A DNA stretch of 64,000 nt from Magnaporthiopsis rhizophila. Its lineage: Eukaryota > Ascomycota > Sordariomycetes > Magnaporthales > Magnaporthaceae. The position numbers were made by a program, and so were the translations under genes. The notes under the pieces are model-generated. The model searched no databases and was not told the DNA's origin. It was given only the letters and a program-made list of their open reading frames with translations. The DNA is taken from the NCBI GenBank assembly GCA_003049465.1, contig PYSS01000103.1, positions 1-64,000 on the forward strand. The letters are read 5' to 3'. Positions 1 to 12,775 of this stretch are shown here, piece after piece (the stretch's first letter is position 1; every line of letters begins with the position of its first letter).

Positions 1-100
1 GATTTGTTATACCGCTTTTAAAACCATGAATTTGCGTGGATTTGTATGGGGATCCAAGTGGCCGGAAGTGGGGGTGGCCGGGAGGGGGTGCACCGACTTA
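1..100 (-). mobile_element. Fot1/pogo-type transposon end (copy 1)
   Basis: These 100 bases recur almost unchanged at 14987-15085 with only a few mismatches. Read on the minus strand, the outer end starts at the TA dinucleotide 99-100 and runs inwards as AGTCGGTGCACCCCCTCCCG followed by GGCCACCCCC. This G/C-rich terminal inverted repeat next to a TA target fits the Fot1/Pot class of Tc1/mariner elements. The body of the element lies left of the window. Unlike its surroundings it is scarcely altered by RIP. Confidence 0.6.
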
Positions 101-125
101 GGCAGGGCACGGGCCATGCCAAACG

Positions 126-153
126 TATATATATATATATATATATATATATA
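126..153. repeat. TA dinucleotide microsatellite
   Basis: An uninterrupted run of alternating T and A (14 units) lies just inside the transposon-rich left edge. No function is implied. Confidence 0.9.
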
Positions 154-600
154 GGACTTATCCCTTCAAGGGATCCAAGGGAAACTTCCTCTTCCTTATA
201 AACCTATCCCTCTATCTCTATATAATACAACTATATACCCTGCACCTACCTTATAAGACCCTTATCTTTACCAGTCTTCCCCTTATTTAATCAGCATTAA
301 TCCAAACAGAAAAGTATTGGGTACAAGGCGGCCTCGGCCCTTTCTTGTGGTCCAATAAGGTTTGGTACTTTAATAAGCTCCTTAAAGGCCAACATTATAT
401 AATAAGGCACAATTGCAAAAATCCGGCTATTTTTAAACTAATAAAATAAAAGGCCACAGCTTTATATTTTAGGGCTTATTTACAGGCGGGTTAAAAATCC
501 AACCTATTTCTAGCCTGATAAAATATTTTTAATACCCCTGAATATTATAAATTTATACTCCCTTTAATTTGCCGCTGATTAAAGGATTAAAATTACCCGG

Positions 601-936
601 ATATATATATTTTAATAAGATAATGGCCAAGCTTACAGATCCCGGATAACCAAAGCATGGCTGAAAAATTTAAAGGTCCTGACCTTCCTTTAGCCTTCCA
701 ACAGCCCGGACCTCAACCCTATCGAAAATCTATAGGCCTGGATAAAAAAATTAGTTGGAAAGCCATTATAATTTGCGGGAACTAACACCTTTGCAACTTA
801 AGGCAGCGGTTCAGGCTGCTTGGGAGGCCATGCTTACTGATTTTTTTTTTTTTTTTTTTTTGAAAAATTGGCCCGTTTCATGATGCGGAGGTTGCAAAAG
901 GTGAAGGCTAACGGAGGTGACCACATTAATTATTAA
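601..936 (+). pseudogene. Tc1/mariner transposase relic, C-terminal half
   Basis: This is the C-terminal half of a DDE transposase. At 610-624 the frame reads F-stop-stop-D-N, the FQQDN catalytic block with both Gln codons turned to TAA. At 694-735 it reads PSNSPDLNPIENL then TAG where Trp is expected, followed by AWIKKLVGK. This is the classic Tc1 signature around the last catalytic acidic residue. The frame resumes after a poly-T run at 839-861 and ends LQKVKANGGDHINY-TAA at 934-936. Gln-to-stop and Trp-to-stop changes are what RIP produces. The N-terminal half was not recognised in the upstream AT-rich sequence, so the 5' limit is uncertain. Confidence 0.75.
839..861. repeat. Poly-T run inside transposase relic
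   Basis: More than twenty consecutive T residues interrupt the transposase reading frame between the LKAAVQAAWEAMLTDF block and the C-terminal block. It is probably a slippage-expanded tract. Confidence 0.8.
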
Positions 937-1680
937 AGGGTCAGTTGAAATACATTGATTTCTACTATAAATTGTGTGGCAGTCTGTGTACCCCTACCCC
1001 CCTGGCTTATACCCCGGCTAGCCCCCCTGCTTAGGCCCACCGGATTAACGTTTATGATCCTTGTGACCTGTATATTTTTCACATGGACGGCGTGTCAAAC
1101 CCGCAATGGGACTGACAAACTTTGAGTGGATGGATGGGTTGCATAGTCCGGATGTATTGGTAATGCTTCACTAGGCGGGTACTTACTTAAGACAAAACAG
1201 TATCACCTGCCAATCATGACTTGCGTATTGGCGCCCAACCCCAGCAAATACAACGCCCACGCGACACCGCTCGACTTCCAACTCCCCGTTCGATGCCGGA
1301 ATCCGCGGCCTCAACCGTGAACCCAATAGTGGACTATTCGAATCCTGCTCCTCACGATTCCGACCCTACAAAGTGCATGTTAGAACTTTTTATGTTTGGC
1401 GTGGAATAAGCCGTTAACGTACGTATATAAGTTAGATAGTCATAGGGACCACCCATTACACAGAGATGTGGGCACCCACGACGCAAGTCGCTCTTCAAAG
1501 TTTGCCGCGTACCCACACAAGAACAAGGCAACTTCCGATATCATGAATACCTATCGGCGACGTATATAACCATACCACCTGACTGACTGACTAAACTTGA
1601 GTCCTCCAATGCTACATGACTCCGCGCCTAAACTCTTACGGGTGATAACTGTGCATGCACAAAGTGGTCGTATAAATTAA
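937..1680. other. Balanced-composition island between transposons, no gene seen
   Basis: Between the Tc1 relic and the gypsy relic the composition rises to roughly half G/C. A pyrimidine-rich patch at about 980-1040 may belong to a transposon end. The longest open frame is 62 codons and has no recognisable domain. The island ends abruptly near 1680, where the AT-rich gypsy sequence starts. Confidence 0.4.
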
Positions 1681-1969
1681 AAAATTAGGGTATTTAACCG
1701 GAAAAAAGGCCCGGCATGGATGGAAAAAATAAACCAAAAGGACCCTAACAAAAACCACGGTAAGCTATTTATTTTATATCAGAAAGGTGGTTATATGGCA
1801 AAAATAACAATTGGTAATAATAATTAATTACGAATTTAATAGGAATTATATTACATTAAAAATAATAATAACATATAAGATACCGATATTTTGGAAATAA
1901 TAGTTATATAATTTTGGGATTATAAAAAAAGAACCAGTTATTTATAATGGTGGGATAATCGATTTGGAA

Positions 1970-4900
1970 ACAGATCGATTTAGGTTTAAAATTTAAAGAA
2001 AACCTGCAAGGTTATCCTGAATGTTATGAATATAAGGGGAAAAAAATTTATTTTGGATTTTCCCTGGTTTAAAAAATATAATCCCCTAATAAATTGGGTT
2101 TTGGAGGAAATTTAATGAAAAAAATTATTATTGAAAAATAAAAAAGCCTAATAATTACGGGCCCCGGACCATAAAAAACAAAAGCCAGACAGGGTTATTA
2201 TAATAATAATAAATTTGGCAATTAATTCTAGCAAATTACACCGATAGGTTTATATTTATCAGGTAACGTTAGCCTTAATAGCAAAAAATCCCAAAAATAA
2301 AAATAAGGCTGTAAGGAAAATTATAACCAAAATCACAAATTAAAAAAGGATATAACTAAAATTAATAATCGAAAAATAAAAATAATTAGGGATTATAATT
2401 AAAATTATAATTTATTTAATAAATAAATATGCTAATATTTAAAAAATATTTTTAAAAAGTATTATAAATATTGGAGATTGTTTTAAAAAAAATTTGGGAA
2501 TAATATTTCCGGAGTATGGACCGTTCGATTATAAAATTAAACTTAAATTGGAAATTTAGCTTAATTACCAAAGGTTATATCGGTTAAATTCCAAATAGCA
2601 GAAGTTATTATACGAATAATTTGCAGAAAATTTAACGTAAGGCATTATTTTATTATTGGATTTTCCTATTAGATATAAAATATTATTTTTCCCTAAAAAA
2701 AACGGAAAGGAACAAATATATATTGATTATTGTATATTAAATAAGGCTATAATAAAGGATCGGTATTTTTTATTTTTGATTAATAAGTTACAAAATAGGC
2801 TTGAAAAAGCCAAATAATTTATAGCTTTAAATTTATATAAAATATACAGCTTATTAAAAATTAAAAGATAAATAAATAAAAAAACTGCCTTTCGAATCCG
2901 GCTAAAAATATACAAATTATTAGTAATAATTTTCGGGTTTATTAATATGCCAATTATATTTTAGCGGATAATTAACCATATATTGCAAAAATATTTGAAT
3001 ATTGTTATATTTATTTATTTAAATAATATCCTAATTCTTTCGGAAATGTTAGAAAAATATAAAAAATATATGTATAAAGTTTTACAAAAATTGCAAAATA
3101 TAAAGTTTTTAGCCAAACCCGAAAAATATGCATGGCATATACAGGAAATTATTTTTTTAAAGTATATAATTATACCGGGTTAAATACGAATAAAATCCAA
3201 AAAGGTGCAGGCTGTAAAAAAAATGGCCCAGATTAATTAATATTAAAAAAGTATACGGCTTTTTAGGCTTTTTGAATTTTTACCGACGGTTTATCCGGAA
3301 TTTTAGCAAAATAATGCTTTTATTTATAAATTTTACCAAAAATAATTACCAGTTTTATTGGGGGATATAAAAATAAAAGTTTTTTAACCTATTAAAAGAA
3401 ATTATAATATAAAAACCAGTACTAATTTTATTAAACCCAAACAAACCTTTTAAAATTAAGATCGATATGTTAAATTTTGCGATAGGGGTCCAATTGAGCC
3501 AATAAAATAATAATAAAAAATTGCACCTTTGTGTTTTTTTATTATATAAACTAAAAGGACCAAAATTAAATTACCCAATTTATAATAAAAAGCTTATAAT
3601 TATTATTTAAATATTAGAAAAATGGAAAATATATTTATGCCAGGTAAATTATTAGATTATAATTTATACAGATTACAAAATTTTTGCATATGTTATTATT
3701 TGCCAAATTTTAAATAAGCGATAAATTTGGTAAAATTAATTTTTTTAGGATTATAACCTCCGGATTGAATATAAAAAGGGCTTGGAAAACGGAAAGGCAA
3801 ATATTTTAAGCCGGAAATCAAATTATAAAAACAAGGCGCTACTAAAGTTGTATATAATTTTAGTACAAAAACCGGACAAATCTTTAATATTAATATAATA
3901 TATATTAGCAAAAATTGTACCTTAAAAAGGATAAACCCCTAAAAAGATTCAGCAAGTTTATAACCAGTTAATTTATAGCCACCAAAAAATAATCAAAATT
4001 TGGAAAAGGCTGTAACAGTATTATAGGTTTATAAAAACCCAAATTATAATTTAAAAGGTAATAAAAAATTGCAAAAGCTGCGCCAAAAATAAAACCAGCA
4101 GGTATAAACCTTATGGATTATGTTAGCCCTTATTAATACCTAATAAAGTATTGCAAAAAATTATAATAAATTTTGTGGTTAAATTTTTTAAATTAAAAAA
4201 GCCCCTAATAAATGTTTAATACGATAATATTTTAATAATGGTTAATAAATTTACAAAATATGCGTTATTTTTATTTTATAAGAAAAATAGCAATATTATA
4301 AAACTGGCATACGTTTTTATCCGGAATATGATTTTAAAATATAAAATGCCCGATAAAGTAATTACAGATCGAAATAAGCTGTTTATCAGCAAATTTTGGA
4401 AAGTTTTAACGGCCAGATTCGGAACAAAATATATATTATTAATAACCTATCATTCCAAAACAGATAGGCAAATGGAGCAAATAAATTAAACCATAAAATA
4501 ATATTTATATTATTATATTCATTATAAACAAATTAATTGGGTATAATTATTTTTATAATTTAGTTTGCTTATAACAGTTCGGTATATAAACGTACAGGAA
4601 TTACCCCGTTTTTTGCAAATTATAAATTTATATTTACGGTGTATAAAAACCCAAAATAAAAAAAAATGCTTTAATAGCAAAAATATAAATCACAAAAATA
4701 ACCAAGCTATATAAGTATTTATAAAGAAAGTTTGAAAAGCTTCGGAAGCGCATATTTATCCAAATAAATAAAAAAAGGCTCGAAAAACCAACCTTTAAAA
4801 AGGGGGATAATATTTATCTTTTGCACCGTAATATTAAAACGAAACGGCCAAATAATAAACTAAATTATAAAAAATTCGGACCGTTCAGGATTGAAAAAAT

Positions 4901-5150
4901 AATTTTACTAATTAATTATTAATTTTAATTATTATTAATTATAAAAATCCACTTTATTTTTTATATTTCCCTGCTAAAACTGGCACTATCTGGTTTGGAA
5001 AGCATAAAATTAATAAAAATCGACCCAAACCAGAAATAAAAAATTGAGGGAATTTTTAATAATAAAATATATTACCGGAAATGGTAATATTTAATTAAAT
5101 AAGCAGGGTACGGATATAAGTATAATATAGAGGAAAAAAAACAAACCTTA
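1970..5150 (+). pseudogene. Degenerate gypsy pol polyprotein, copy 1
   Basis: Recognisable blocks include a protease/linker stretch with GFPWFKKYNPLINW-like residues. The RT has YGPF, FFPKKNG and IDY blocks, and at 3016-3027 it reads YLNN where the active site should be YLDD. The RT thumb has FLNFYRRF-like residues. The integrase core at 4238-4489 contains KFTKYALFL and ITDRNKLF. The frame is littered with TAA and TAG at former Gln codons. Both active-site Asp codons read AAT, so the enzyme would be dead even without the stops. Compare copies at 9870-12600 and 52680-55750. Confidence 0.8.
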
Positions 5151-5270
5151 AAAATTACTAAAAGGTTTTATAAGGGTATTAGCAAAAATAATCATAATAA
5201 GGTTAGCAAAAAAAAAAAAGGAAACAAAAATAACAGTAGCCCTGTTATGCGGCACAATTATTATTATTTT

Positions 5271-5345
5271 TAAATTATATTAAAATTTAAACCCACAACC
5301 TTTTGTTTAAAGAAATAAATATGTTATTATTGCGCTATATAACCA
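5271..5345 (-). other. tRNA-like sequence within gypsy copy 1
   Basis: On the minus strand this reads as a D-arm-like GCGCAATAATA, then a T/A-rich anticodon-arm-like stretch, then GGTTGTGGGTTTAA resembling a T-arm. A related minus-strand stretch occurs at the same relative place in copy 2 (12712-12775). The acceptor stem does not close well in either copy, so this is a tRNA- or SINE-like relic at best. Confidence 0.3.
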
Positions 5346-5354
5346 AAAAAGCTA

Positions 5355-5826
5355 TTAAAACGAATAATAATTAATTTGATTAAAAAATGGCAAATAAATT
5401 AGGGTTAAAAATAATCCTAAAATTAGCCTAACAAAAAAAAGGAATTTAAAAGGTGGAAGGCCAGGGGAAATGCGGGCCTCCATGGCCGCTTTTTCGGCTT
5501 CCTCCCGCTTAATCCGCTCCAATTTTTTTATATTATTCATACTTTGGAACAGCGCATGCAGCTTTTATTTTAAGCAAAGGTTTTTTTGTTTCCGCAAACG
5601 TTTTAACCGGTTATTAAAAGTATAATGCTTATTTTTAATAACCCGAACGGCCGTTTTTAACTGTTGGTATTATTAATTAATAAAACGAAGCTGGTTGGGT
5701 GTTAAACTAAAAATGTTGCATTTAAAACGGTTAATATAAAGGCATTTTATATAATTAAACAAGTTTTAAAAAAAGTTTTATATTTTACCCATTAAAAACC
5801 TTGTGGCAATAAATACAAAAAGGTAT
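5355..5826 (-). pseudogene. Antisense coding-like segment of gypsy copy 1
   Basis: On the strand opposite to pol, between the chromodomain and the 3' LTR, a degenerate frame starts with CIYCHKVF and ends with a Lys/Glu-rich helix containing NNIKKLERIKREEAEKAA. Equivalent frames sit at 12930-13280 and 55960-56300, with conserved C-x2-C-H-x-hydrophobic-F at one end and the charged helix at the other. Conservation across separately decayed copies suggests it once encoded a protein. I do not recognise the family. Confidence 0.5.
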
Positions 5827-6032
5827 AAAAATAATTAATAAAAGGATAATAATTAGAAAATTTTTTCGATAAAATATTAAAAAAAACTGTCGATTTATGC
5901 TTTTTTACCCGGCCAAATATTTTGTTAGGGTAAAAAAAGATAAAATAAAAAGGTAAGGGAAAAATATGCACCATTAGGAAGGAATAAGTAGGAATATGGC
6001 CAAAGGGATTTGGCTTAAAAAAAGGGACCTGG

Positions 6033-6335
6033 TATTATAACCATAGCTGGCAAAGGACAGAAAGGTTGGGAAGTTAAGCCTTAACAGGATGCTTTTATCC
6101 TGCAGTAGTACAGGCCAAGGGCCAAATAATTAAAGCCAGGTTATGGGGGGATTATATAATGCAGCGTAATTTATAATCTGCCTTGCAAATTATAAATTAA
6201 AAAGGGTGTTTTGTAATTTGCCTCGCAAATTATAGATTAAAAAATGCTTTGTGATTTGTTTTGCAAATTACAGATTAAAGAATTAAATAGGGAGGTTATC
6301 CCTTTATAAATATGGACAAAACTTTCACATTAAAC
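6033..6335 (+). repeat. Partial 3' LTR of gypsy copy 1
   Basis: It follows a purine-rich tract and begins TATTATAACCATAGCTGGC, the RIP-altered form of the TGTTACGACCACAGCTGGC start seen at 48945 and 49719. It includes three tandem dyad units around 6160-6280 and a TATA-like CCTTTATAAATA near 6301. The R/U5 part found in the other LTRs is missing. Confidence 0.7.
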
Positions 6336-9300
6336 AGGCCAAGGTAAATGTTAAATTAGCAGTATTTGAAAATTTCCCATATCTTTTTGGCTGATTCTTT
6401 TTTAAAAAATATTGCTGCGCTAAACGCAATATTTATGTCGATTATATAAAGCATTTATTTGCCATTCAAATGTATAATATTAATAATTATTTTGTAATTA
6501 AAATCGATATCGTTTTTAAATATAAACTTAAAATATTATAATATAAAGCTTATGGTTTAGTGATAATAATATACTTAATTAATCATTTGCAAAATATCCC
6601 GATTTGCCTAATAGCCTGCCTGGTTCAGTATATACCAAAAACGATTAATAGAAGGATAACTAAAATATTTATACAAATGCTTCAATTTTGCCTCCGTTAA
6701 GGAAAGCACCTTTATAATCGTTTAATTAATCAAACACAAAGCACCTGAATAATTAGCCTTATTAAAAAAATTATGGATAGCCTAATTTTTAATAATCGGA
6801 ATGCGTTTGCCAAGCTTAGTTATAAACTTATTATTTATATTATTAAAATAAATGCCTAATTGGTCCATATTTTTAAAATATAGCAAAAAACGGTTTATAT
6901 TGGGATTATATAAAAAATAATCGATCCGACCGAAATTTTTAGCATAATTTTACCCAGGTTAAATAGGGTATCTCCTAAGCCAAAACAAATATAGCATTTA
7001 AATTTGCCAATAATTAATTAAAAATCAGGCAAAAAATATTATAATGCTTAAAATTGCATAAAACCGGCGGTTAAAATTTTAGCCGCTCCTGTATTTAAAA
7101 GGATATCGCATTATTTATCTCCGCTGGAAAGCACATATTATTATAATGCTTATTTCTGGTTATTTTTGTTCTGGCTTTTATTTATTTGTTATAAAAAATG
7201 GGCCTGGATGCAATACCGGAAAACTTTATTAATAAAATAATTAGCGGTAGCAATAATAAAAAAATATATTAATAATGTTTCTTTTTTATTATTATTTAAT
7301 TAATTGCTAAATTTTGATATTAATTAAACCTATTAATTATTTGCGAATTTTTTATTATTCTTATTATTATTTTTTTTATATTTAAAAAGGAATTGGGCAA
7401 AACTTTTTTTTTAATTACCACGCTTTTAGCAAATGTTTTTTTAACGCTTTTTTGCGCTATATTATTTTTCCGGTATATATCGCACTAAACGGTAACCGTA
7501 TTTGGCACAAACCTAATATTTGCTTTAAACATTATAAAAATATTTTTTCCAAGGGCCGTTATTGTTTTATTTGCCGGTATAATATTTATTTTTGGGATTT
7601 TTTCCAAATTTGTATTTAATAAAATAATTATTATAAATAGCAATTTTTTTTTACCTATATAATGCCGCAAAACTGGAAAGCCAGGCTTTTAACCGTTTTT
7701 TTTTTGGATATAAAAGGGTCATTTAAATTTGGGCATTTTTTGAACTGTATAAAGAATATTTGTAACCAGTTAATAGTTTTGCTAATAATTGGGGCCTAAA
7801 ATTTATTAATAAATTTGGAATTTATCCAGAAGGGTTTGGAGCATTTTTATTTTGCTTTTACCTATATTTATACTTTTGAAACTGATAATTTGGAATATAA
7901 TTAAGCTTTAATCCGTATAATATTATTGCTAATTAATTTTTGTATCGAAATATTTTTAAGCTTTAAATAAATTTTCCTAAAAGTGCATTACCTGCTTATA
8001 GCCTGGATAAAATAAGCTTTGGCTTAATTTGTAAAAATTAATAGGTAAAATATATAAAATTATAAAAGGGGGATACTAAGCATTTTATAGGTATTTGCGA
8101 AAATCAGAACCTTATTATCCAAAATATTGTATTATTTTCCAAAATATTTATATATTTTATTATATATATTTCCAAATATTTTTATTAAATTTGTATTAAA
8201 CGGTGTATTAACCGTATCCAGCGAAAGAAATATACGGTACGGGTTAATTATTTGGCTTTTTACCCGCTTATAGGCCAAAAATTTCTGATAATAATAGCTG
8301 GGTATATAATTTCTTATAGCTGGAAACCGGTTTTTCCAATTTGGCAAATCAGAAAAATAAATCCCAATTAATTAACTAATCCCTGATTTGGATAATGGCT
8401 ATTATAAAATTGCCAAAATTTAATCCTTATAATATTTTTTGGGAAAATTAGGGGAATAATTATCCAAAAATTGCTATTTTAATTTGGGAATTAGGGAGGG
8501 GGATTAATATTTTGGCCGATTTTTGCTTTAATAACAGGTTATTCCGTTATAAAAATAATTATTACATTTTAGTTTATACGCTAATCTGTTTTAAGGATTT
8601 CCAATTAACTGTTTTTTGCTAATTTAATAATTATATACCTTCGTTTAAACCGATAATTTCGCGGACAAAATTGCAATTTTAAAAATTTTATCTTTATTTT
8701 AACAATTTATTATTAAAGGTTTTATTATTTTCCCGATTGCCAGATTTTAGGTATTATCCGTATCGGTTAATAGCAAATCCAATTTTTTTAAACTTTTCAA
8801 ATTTAACCTGCCAAAAATAATAATCCTGCAATTTATTAAAAACTTAAAAATACTTTCGGGGCTTTTGCATTTAGTTATTTTATATATATAAAGTTTAAGC
8901 TATTAAAATCCTCAAAAAAAAGCTGAAAAAAAAGATTATCGTATTACTGGCAATTTTTAAGCATAAATTTAATAATTCAAATATTAATTTAATTATTAAA
9001 AGCGGTTTAAAACAAGCTTTTTAGGGTGTAATCCTTTTGTTAAAAAAGGTTTTTGTCATAAAAATTTATAAAGGCTTAAAAAAACCCAATCCTTTAAATA
9101 GCTCCATAATATTTTCCAAAGGATAAATTTTTTTAATTAAAATCCTTTTCGAAATTATTTTTTTATGTTTCAAACATTTTATCGGTAATACCTATCTAAT
9201 TGTTAAAATTTTATCGGAATAATTGTAATTATTATTTTGGTAAATAAACAAGCAAATTTATTTTGGGATAATTTTCTGATCCAAAAATCCTCGAAAATTT

Positions 9301-9750
9301 AAAAACTAATAATTTAATCCATTTAGGGAATTATATAACATCCTTTTCTAAACTTATAAACATTTTTTAACTGGTTTTAACCTAATTGCTGGGCAGCACG
9401 GGCCAAAAAAAAAGGGATTTATTTATTTAGCAAATATATTATCAAACAAAGGAAAAGCGTTTTTCTGTTTCTAAATTTTTCACCGACCTTTTTTTAAATT
9501 TTAAAAATCCGACGGGTAAATGTTTAACGCTAAATTTTTTGTTTAACCGTTTGTATTATTTGTTAATAATACTGATTAATATTAGCAAAAAAGGGTTTCT
9601 TTTGTTTAATTGGCTCGAAAATCTCCAAAAGGGATGAATAACGATTTTTATAATTTGGGAAAATCCTATTAATATGCACAAACAAAAAGGAATTTATTTG
9701 CCCAAAAAAGGGCAAAGAACTGCCCTTTTATTTGCGCAAAGGCAATTATC
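6336..9750 (-). mobile_element. Ty1/copia-like retrotransposon relic
   Basis: Minus-strand sequence decodes around 6950-6500 into a block resembling the copia gag-pre-integrase region: DQLGIYFNN, then LTEAKLKHLYKYFSYPSINR (6700-6641), then a Cys/His-poor remnant. Upstream on the same strand (9330-7200) are long degenerate frames, including PNWKNRFPAIRNYIPSYYYQ at 8347-8132, that would sit where gag lies. Many TAA and TAG codons fall at expected Gln positions. No LTRs, integrase core or RT could be identified, so the extent is approximate. The copia assignment rests on the pre-integrase block. Confidence 0.5.
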
Positions 9751-9869
9751 CAAAGGGTAATCCGCCGCTTTAGCCGCACAGGCCGGTTGGCCCGTGCGGG
9801 ATCCAAAAGGGCCCAAAAGGTCCCTCTATTCCGTCCTCCTTTTCCGGATCACACACGCACAAAATGCCT
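9751..9869. other. Short G/C-richer junction, no gene seen
   Basis: About 100 bases of higher G/C content, with inverted GCCCGTGCGGG-like pieces, separate the copia-like relic from gypsy copy 2. It could be a copia LTR end or older host sequence. Confidence 0.3.
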
Positions 9870-9889
9870 ATTCCGATAATATTAGTATT

Positions 9890-12600
9890 TAAAAAATGTT
9901 CCTAAGGAGTATTATTGGTATTGGAGATTGTTCCAGAAAAGTTTGGGAATAGGATTTCCAAAGCACGGATTATTTAATTATAAAATTAAGCTTAAACCGG
10001 AAATATAATTTAATTACCAAAAATTGTACCGGTTAAACCCCAAATAGCAAAAATTATTGCAAAAATAATTTGCGGAAAACCTAAAACAAGGCATTATCCG
10101 ATTTTCGGATTTTCCTATGGAATATGAAATATTGTTCGTTTTTAAAAAAAATGGAAAAAAATAAATATATATCGATTACCGTTTGCTGAACAAAATTATA
10201 ATAAAGGATTGGTATTTTTTGCCTTTTATTAATAAGCTATAAAATAGGTTTAGCAAAGCTAAATAATTTATAATTTTGGATTTATGCAAAATATATAACC
10301 TATTAAAAATTAAAGAAAAAAATAAATAAAAAACCGCTTTCCGAATCCGATTAAAAATATACAAATTATTGGTAATAATTTTTGGGCTTATTAATATACC
10401 AATTATATTTTAATAAATAATTAATTATATATTATAAAAGTGCCTGGATATTTATGTATTTGCTTATTTAAATAATATCCTGGTTTTTTTAGAAATACTG
10501 GAAAAATATAAGGAATATATGCACAAAATTTTGCAAAAGTTGCAAAATGCAAAATTTTTAATTAAGCCCGAAAAATGCGCATGGCATATATAGAAAATTA
10601 TTTTTCTAGGATGTATAATTATACCAGAGCAGGTACGGATAAAACCAAAAAAAGTACAAGTAATAAAAAAATAGCCCAAACTAATTAATGTTAAAAAAGT
10701 ATAAGCTTTTTTGGGCTTTTTGAATTTTTATTACCGATTTATCCGGAATTTTAACAAAAAAGCACTTTTATTTACAAATTTTACCAAAAATAATACCCAG
10801 TTTTATTAGGGAATGCAAAATTAAAAGGCTTTCGATTTGCTAAAAAAAACAATAATATAAAAGCCAGTGTTAATTTTACCAAACTCAGATAAATTTTTTA
10901 AAATTAAAACCGATACATCGGATTTTGCAATCGAAACCTAATTTAATTAACAAAACGATAGTAAAAAACTGCATTTTTGCATTTTCCTATTATATAAGCT
11001 TAACGGACCGAAGCTAAATTATCCAATCCATAATAAAAAGTTTATAATTATTATTCGAGTATTAGAAAAATAAAGGGTATATTTGTGCCAAATAAATTAT
11101 TAAATTATGGTTTATACGGATTATAAATATTTGGCACATTTTATTACCTGCCAAATATTAAATAAACGATAAATCCGGTAAAATTGGTTTTTTCAGGATT
11201 ATAATTTTAAAATTAAATACAAAAAAGCGTCGAAAAATAGATAAGTAAATGTATTAAGTTATTAATCGGATTATAAAAACAAAATACTGCCAAAAATGCA
11301 CACGGTTCTAACACAAAAACCAAATAGGTTTTTGGTTCCAGTATAACAGGTGCTAATAAAAATTATATTTTAAAAAAAATGGACCCCTAAGAAAATCCAG
11401 CAAATTTATAGCCAAAAAGCTTATAGATACCAAAAAAATAACCAAAACCTGGAAAAGATTACGGTAATACCACAAATTTATAGAAACCCGCGCCAAAATT
11501 TAAAAAATAATTAAGGATTGCGAAAACTGCACTAAAAATAAGGCCAGTAAATACAAATTTTACGGATTATTTTAGCCTTCACCAGTATTTAGCAAGGTAT
11601 GGCAGAAAATTATAATAAATTTTGTGGTTAAACTTTCCAAATTAAAAAAGTTTTTAATAAATGTTTAGTATAATAGTATTTTAATAATGGTAAATAGGCT
11701 TATCAAATATACCTTATTTCTATCCTATAAAAAAAGTAATAATGCTACCGAGCTGGTATATATTTTTATTAAAAATGTGATTTTGAAATACGGAATGCCC
11801 GATAAATTGATTCCAGATCGAGATAAATTGTTTATAAGTACATTTTGAAAGGCTTTAAAGGCTAAATTTGAAATAAAATATATATTATTAATAATTTATT
11901 ATTCCGAAATAAATGGGCAAACGGAGCGAATAAATTAAACCATGGAGCAATATTTATATTATTATATTAATTATAAATAAATTAAATTGGTATAATTATT
12001 TTTTATAGTTTAATTTGTTTATAATAATTCGGTATACGAAAATATAGGAGTTATTCTGTTTTTTGCAAATTATGGGTCTATATTTATAATATACAAAAAA
12101 CCCAAAGCAAAAGAAAATGTTTTAGTAATAAAAATACAGGTTATTAAAATAACCAAATTATATAAGCATTTATAAAGGAAGCTTAAAAAGCTTTGGAAAT
12201 GCATATTTATCCAAGCAAATAATTAACTTTTAAAAAGGGGGATAATGTTTATTTTTTATGCTGCAATATTAAAATAAAACGGCCAAATAATAAGCTGGAT
12301 TATAAAAAATTCGGACCGTTCAGGATTAAAAAAGTAATTTTGCCAGGTAATTATAAATTTTAGCTATTATTAATTATAAAAATTTATCCTATTTTTTATA
12401 TTTCTCTGCTAAAACCGGCACTGCCTGGTTCGAAAAGCACAAAATTAATAGAAATCAACCCAAACCAAAAGTGGGAAATTGAGAAAATCCTTAACGATAA
12501 AGTATATAACTGCAAATAATGGTATTTAATCAAATGGGCAGGGTACGGGCACGAATATAATATATGGGAAAAAAAACAAACCTTGGGAATTACCAGAAAG
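9890..12600 (+). pseudogene. Degenerate gypsy pol, copy 2 (RT-RNase H-integrase-chromodomain)
   Basis: The RT palm at 10465-10476 reads YLNN instead of YLDD. RNase H shows IKTDTSDFAIET around 10905 and NYPIHNKK around 11020. The integrase around 11680-11940 contains KYGMPDKL and PDRDKLF. The chromodomain at about 12475-12600 reads WEIEKILNDKVYNCK, a stop, then YLIKWAGYGHEYNIWEKKQ. In chromoviruses the chromodomain directs integration toward modified chromatin. Numerous stops make it non-functional. Confidence 0.8.
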
Positions 12601-12711
12601 TTTTATAAAAGTATTAGCAAAAGTAATTACAAAAAGGTTAGCAAAAAAAAAGTGCAGAAATAACCCGATAGCGTATTATTATGCATAATAAAATATTATT
12701 GCGCTAAAGGA

Positions 12712-12775
12712 TATACTGGGAATTAAACCCAAAACCTTTCGATAAAAATCAAAATGCGCTACTATTGTGCTAAGC
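12712..12775 (-). other. tRNA-like sequence within gypsy copy 2
   Basis: Read on the minus strand it has a D-arm-like GCACAATAGTAGCGC, a possible anticodon arm and a convincing T-arm (TTGGG, loop TTTAATT, CCCAG), then TATATCC. The 5' side does not pair with that end, so it is not a complete tRNA gene. It matches the location of the similar stretch in copy 1. Confidence 0.3.

Larger units (their letters stand above)
1681..6335 (+). mobile_element. Ty3/gypsy chromovirus relic 1 (5'-truncated)
   Basis: A RIP-degraded gypsy element on the plus strand begins abruptly, with no 5' LTR or gag identified. In order it shows protease-like sequence (about 1970-2160), reverse transcriptase (about 2514-3190), RNase H, integrase (about 4060-4490) and a chromodomain-like tail (about 5040-5150). 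Then come an antisense coding-like segment, a purine tract and the start of a 3' LTR at 6033. The domain order and chromodomain mark it as a chromovirus. The LTR is recognisable only to about 6335, where copia-like sequence on the other strand takes over. Confidence 0.8.

Noticed and set aside
1221..1409. 62-codon frame in the GC island
   Set aside because: Too short, no start context or domain.
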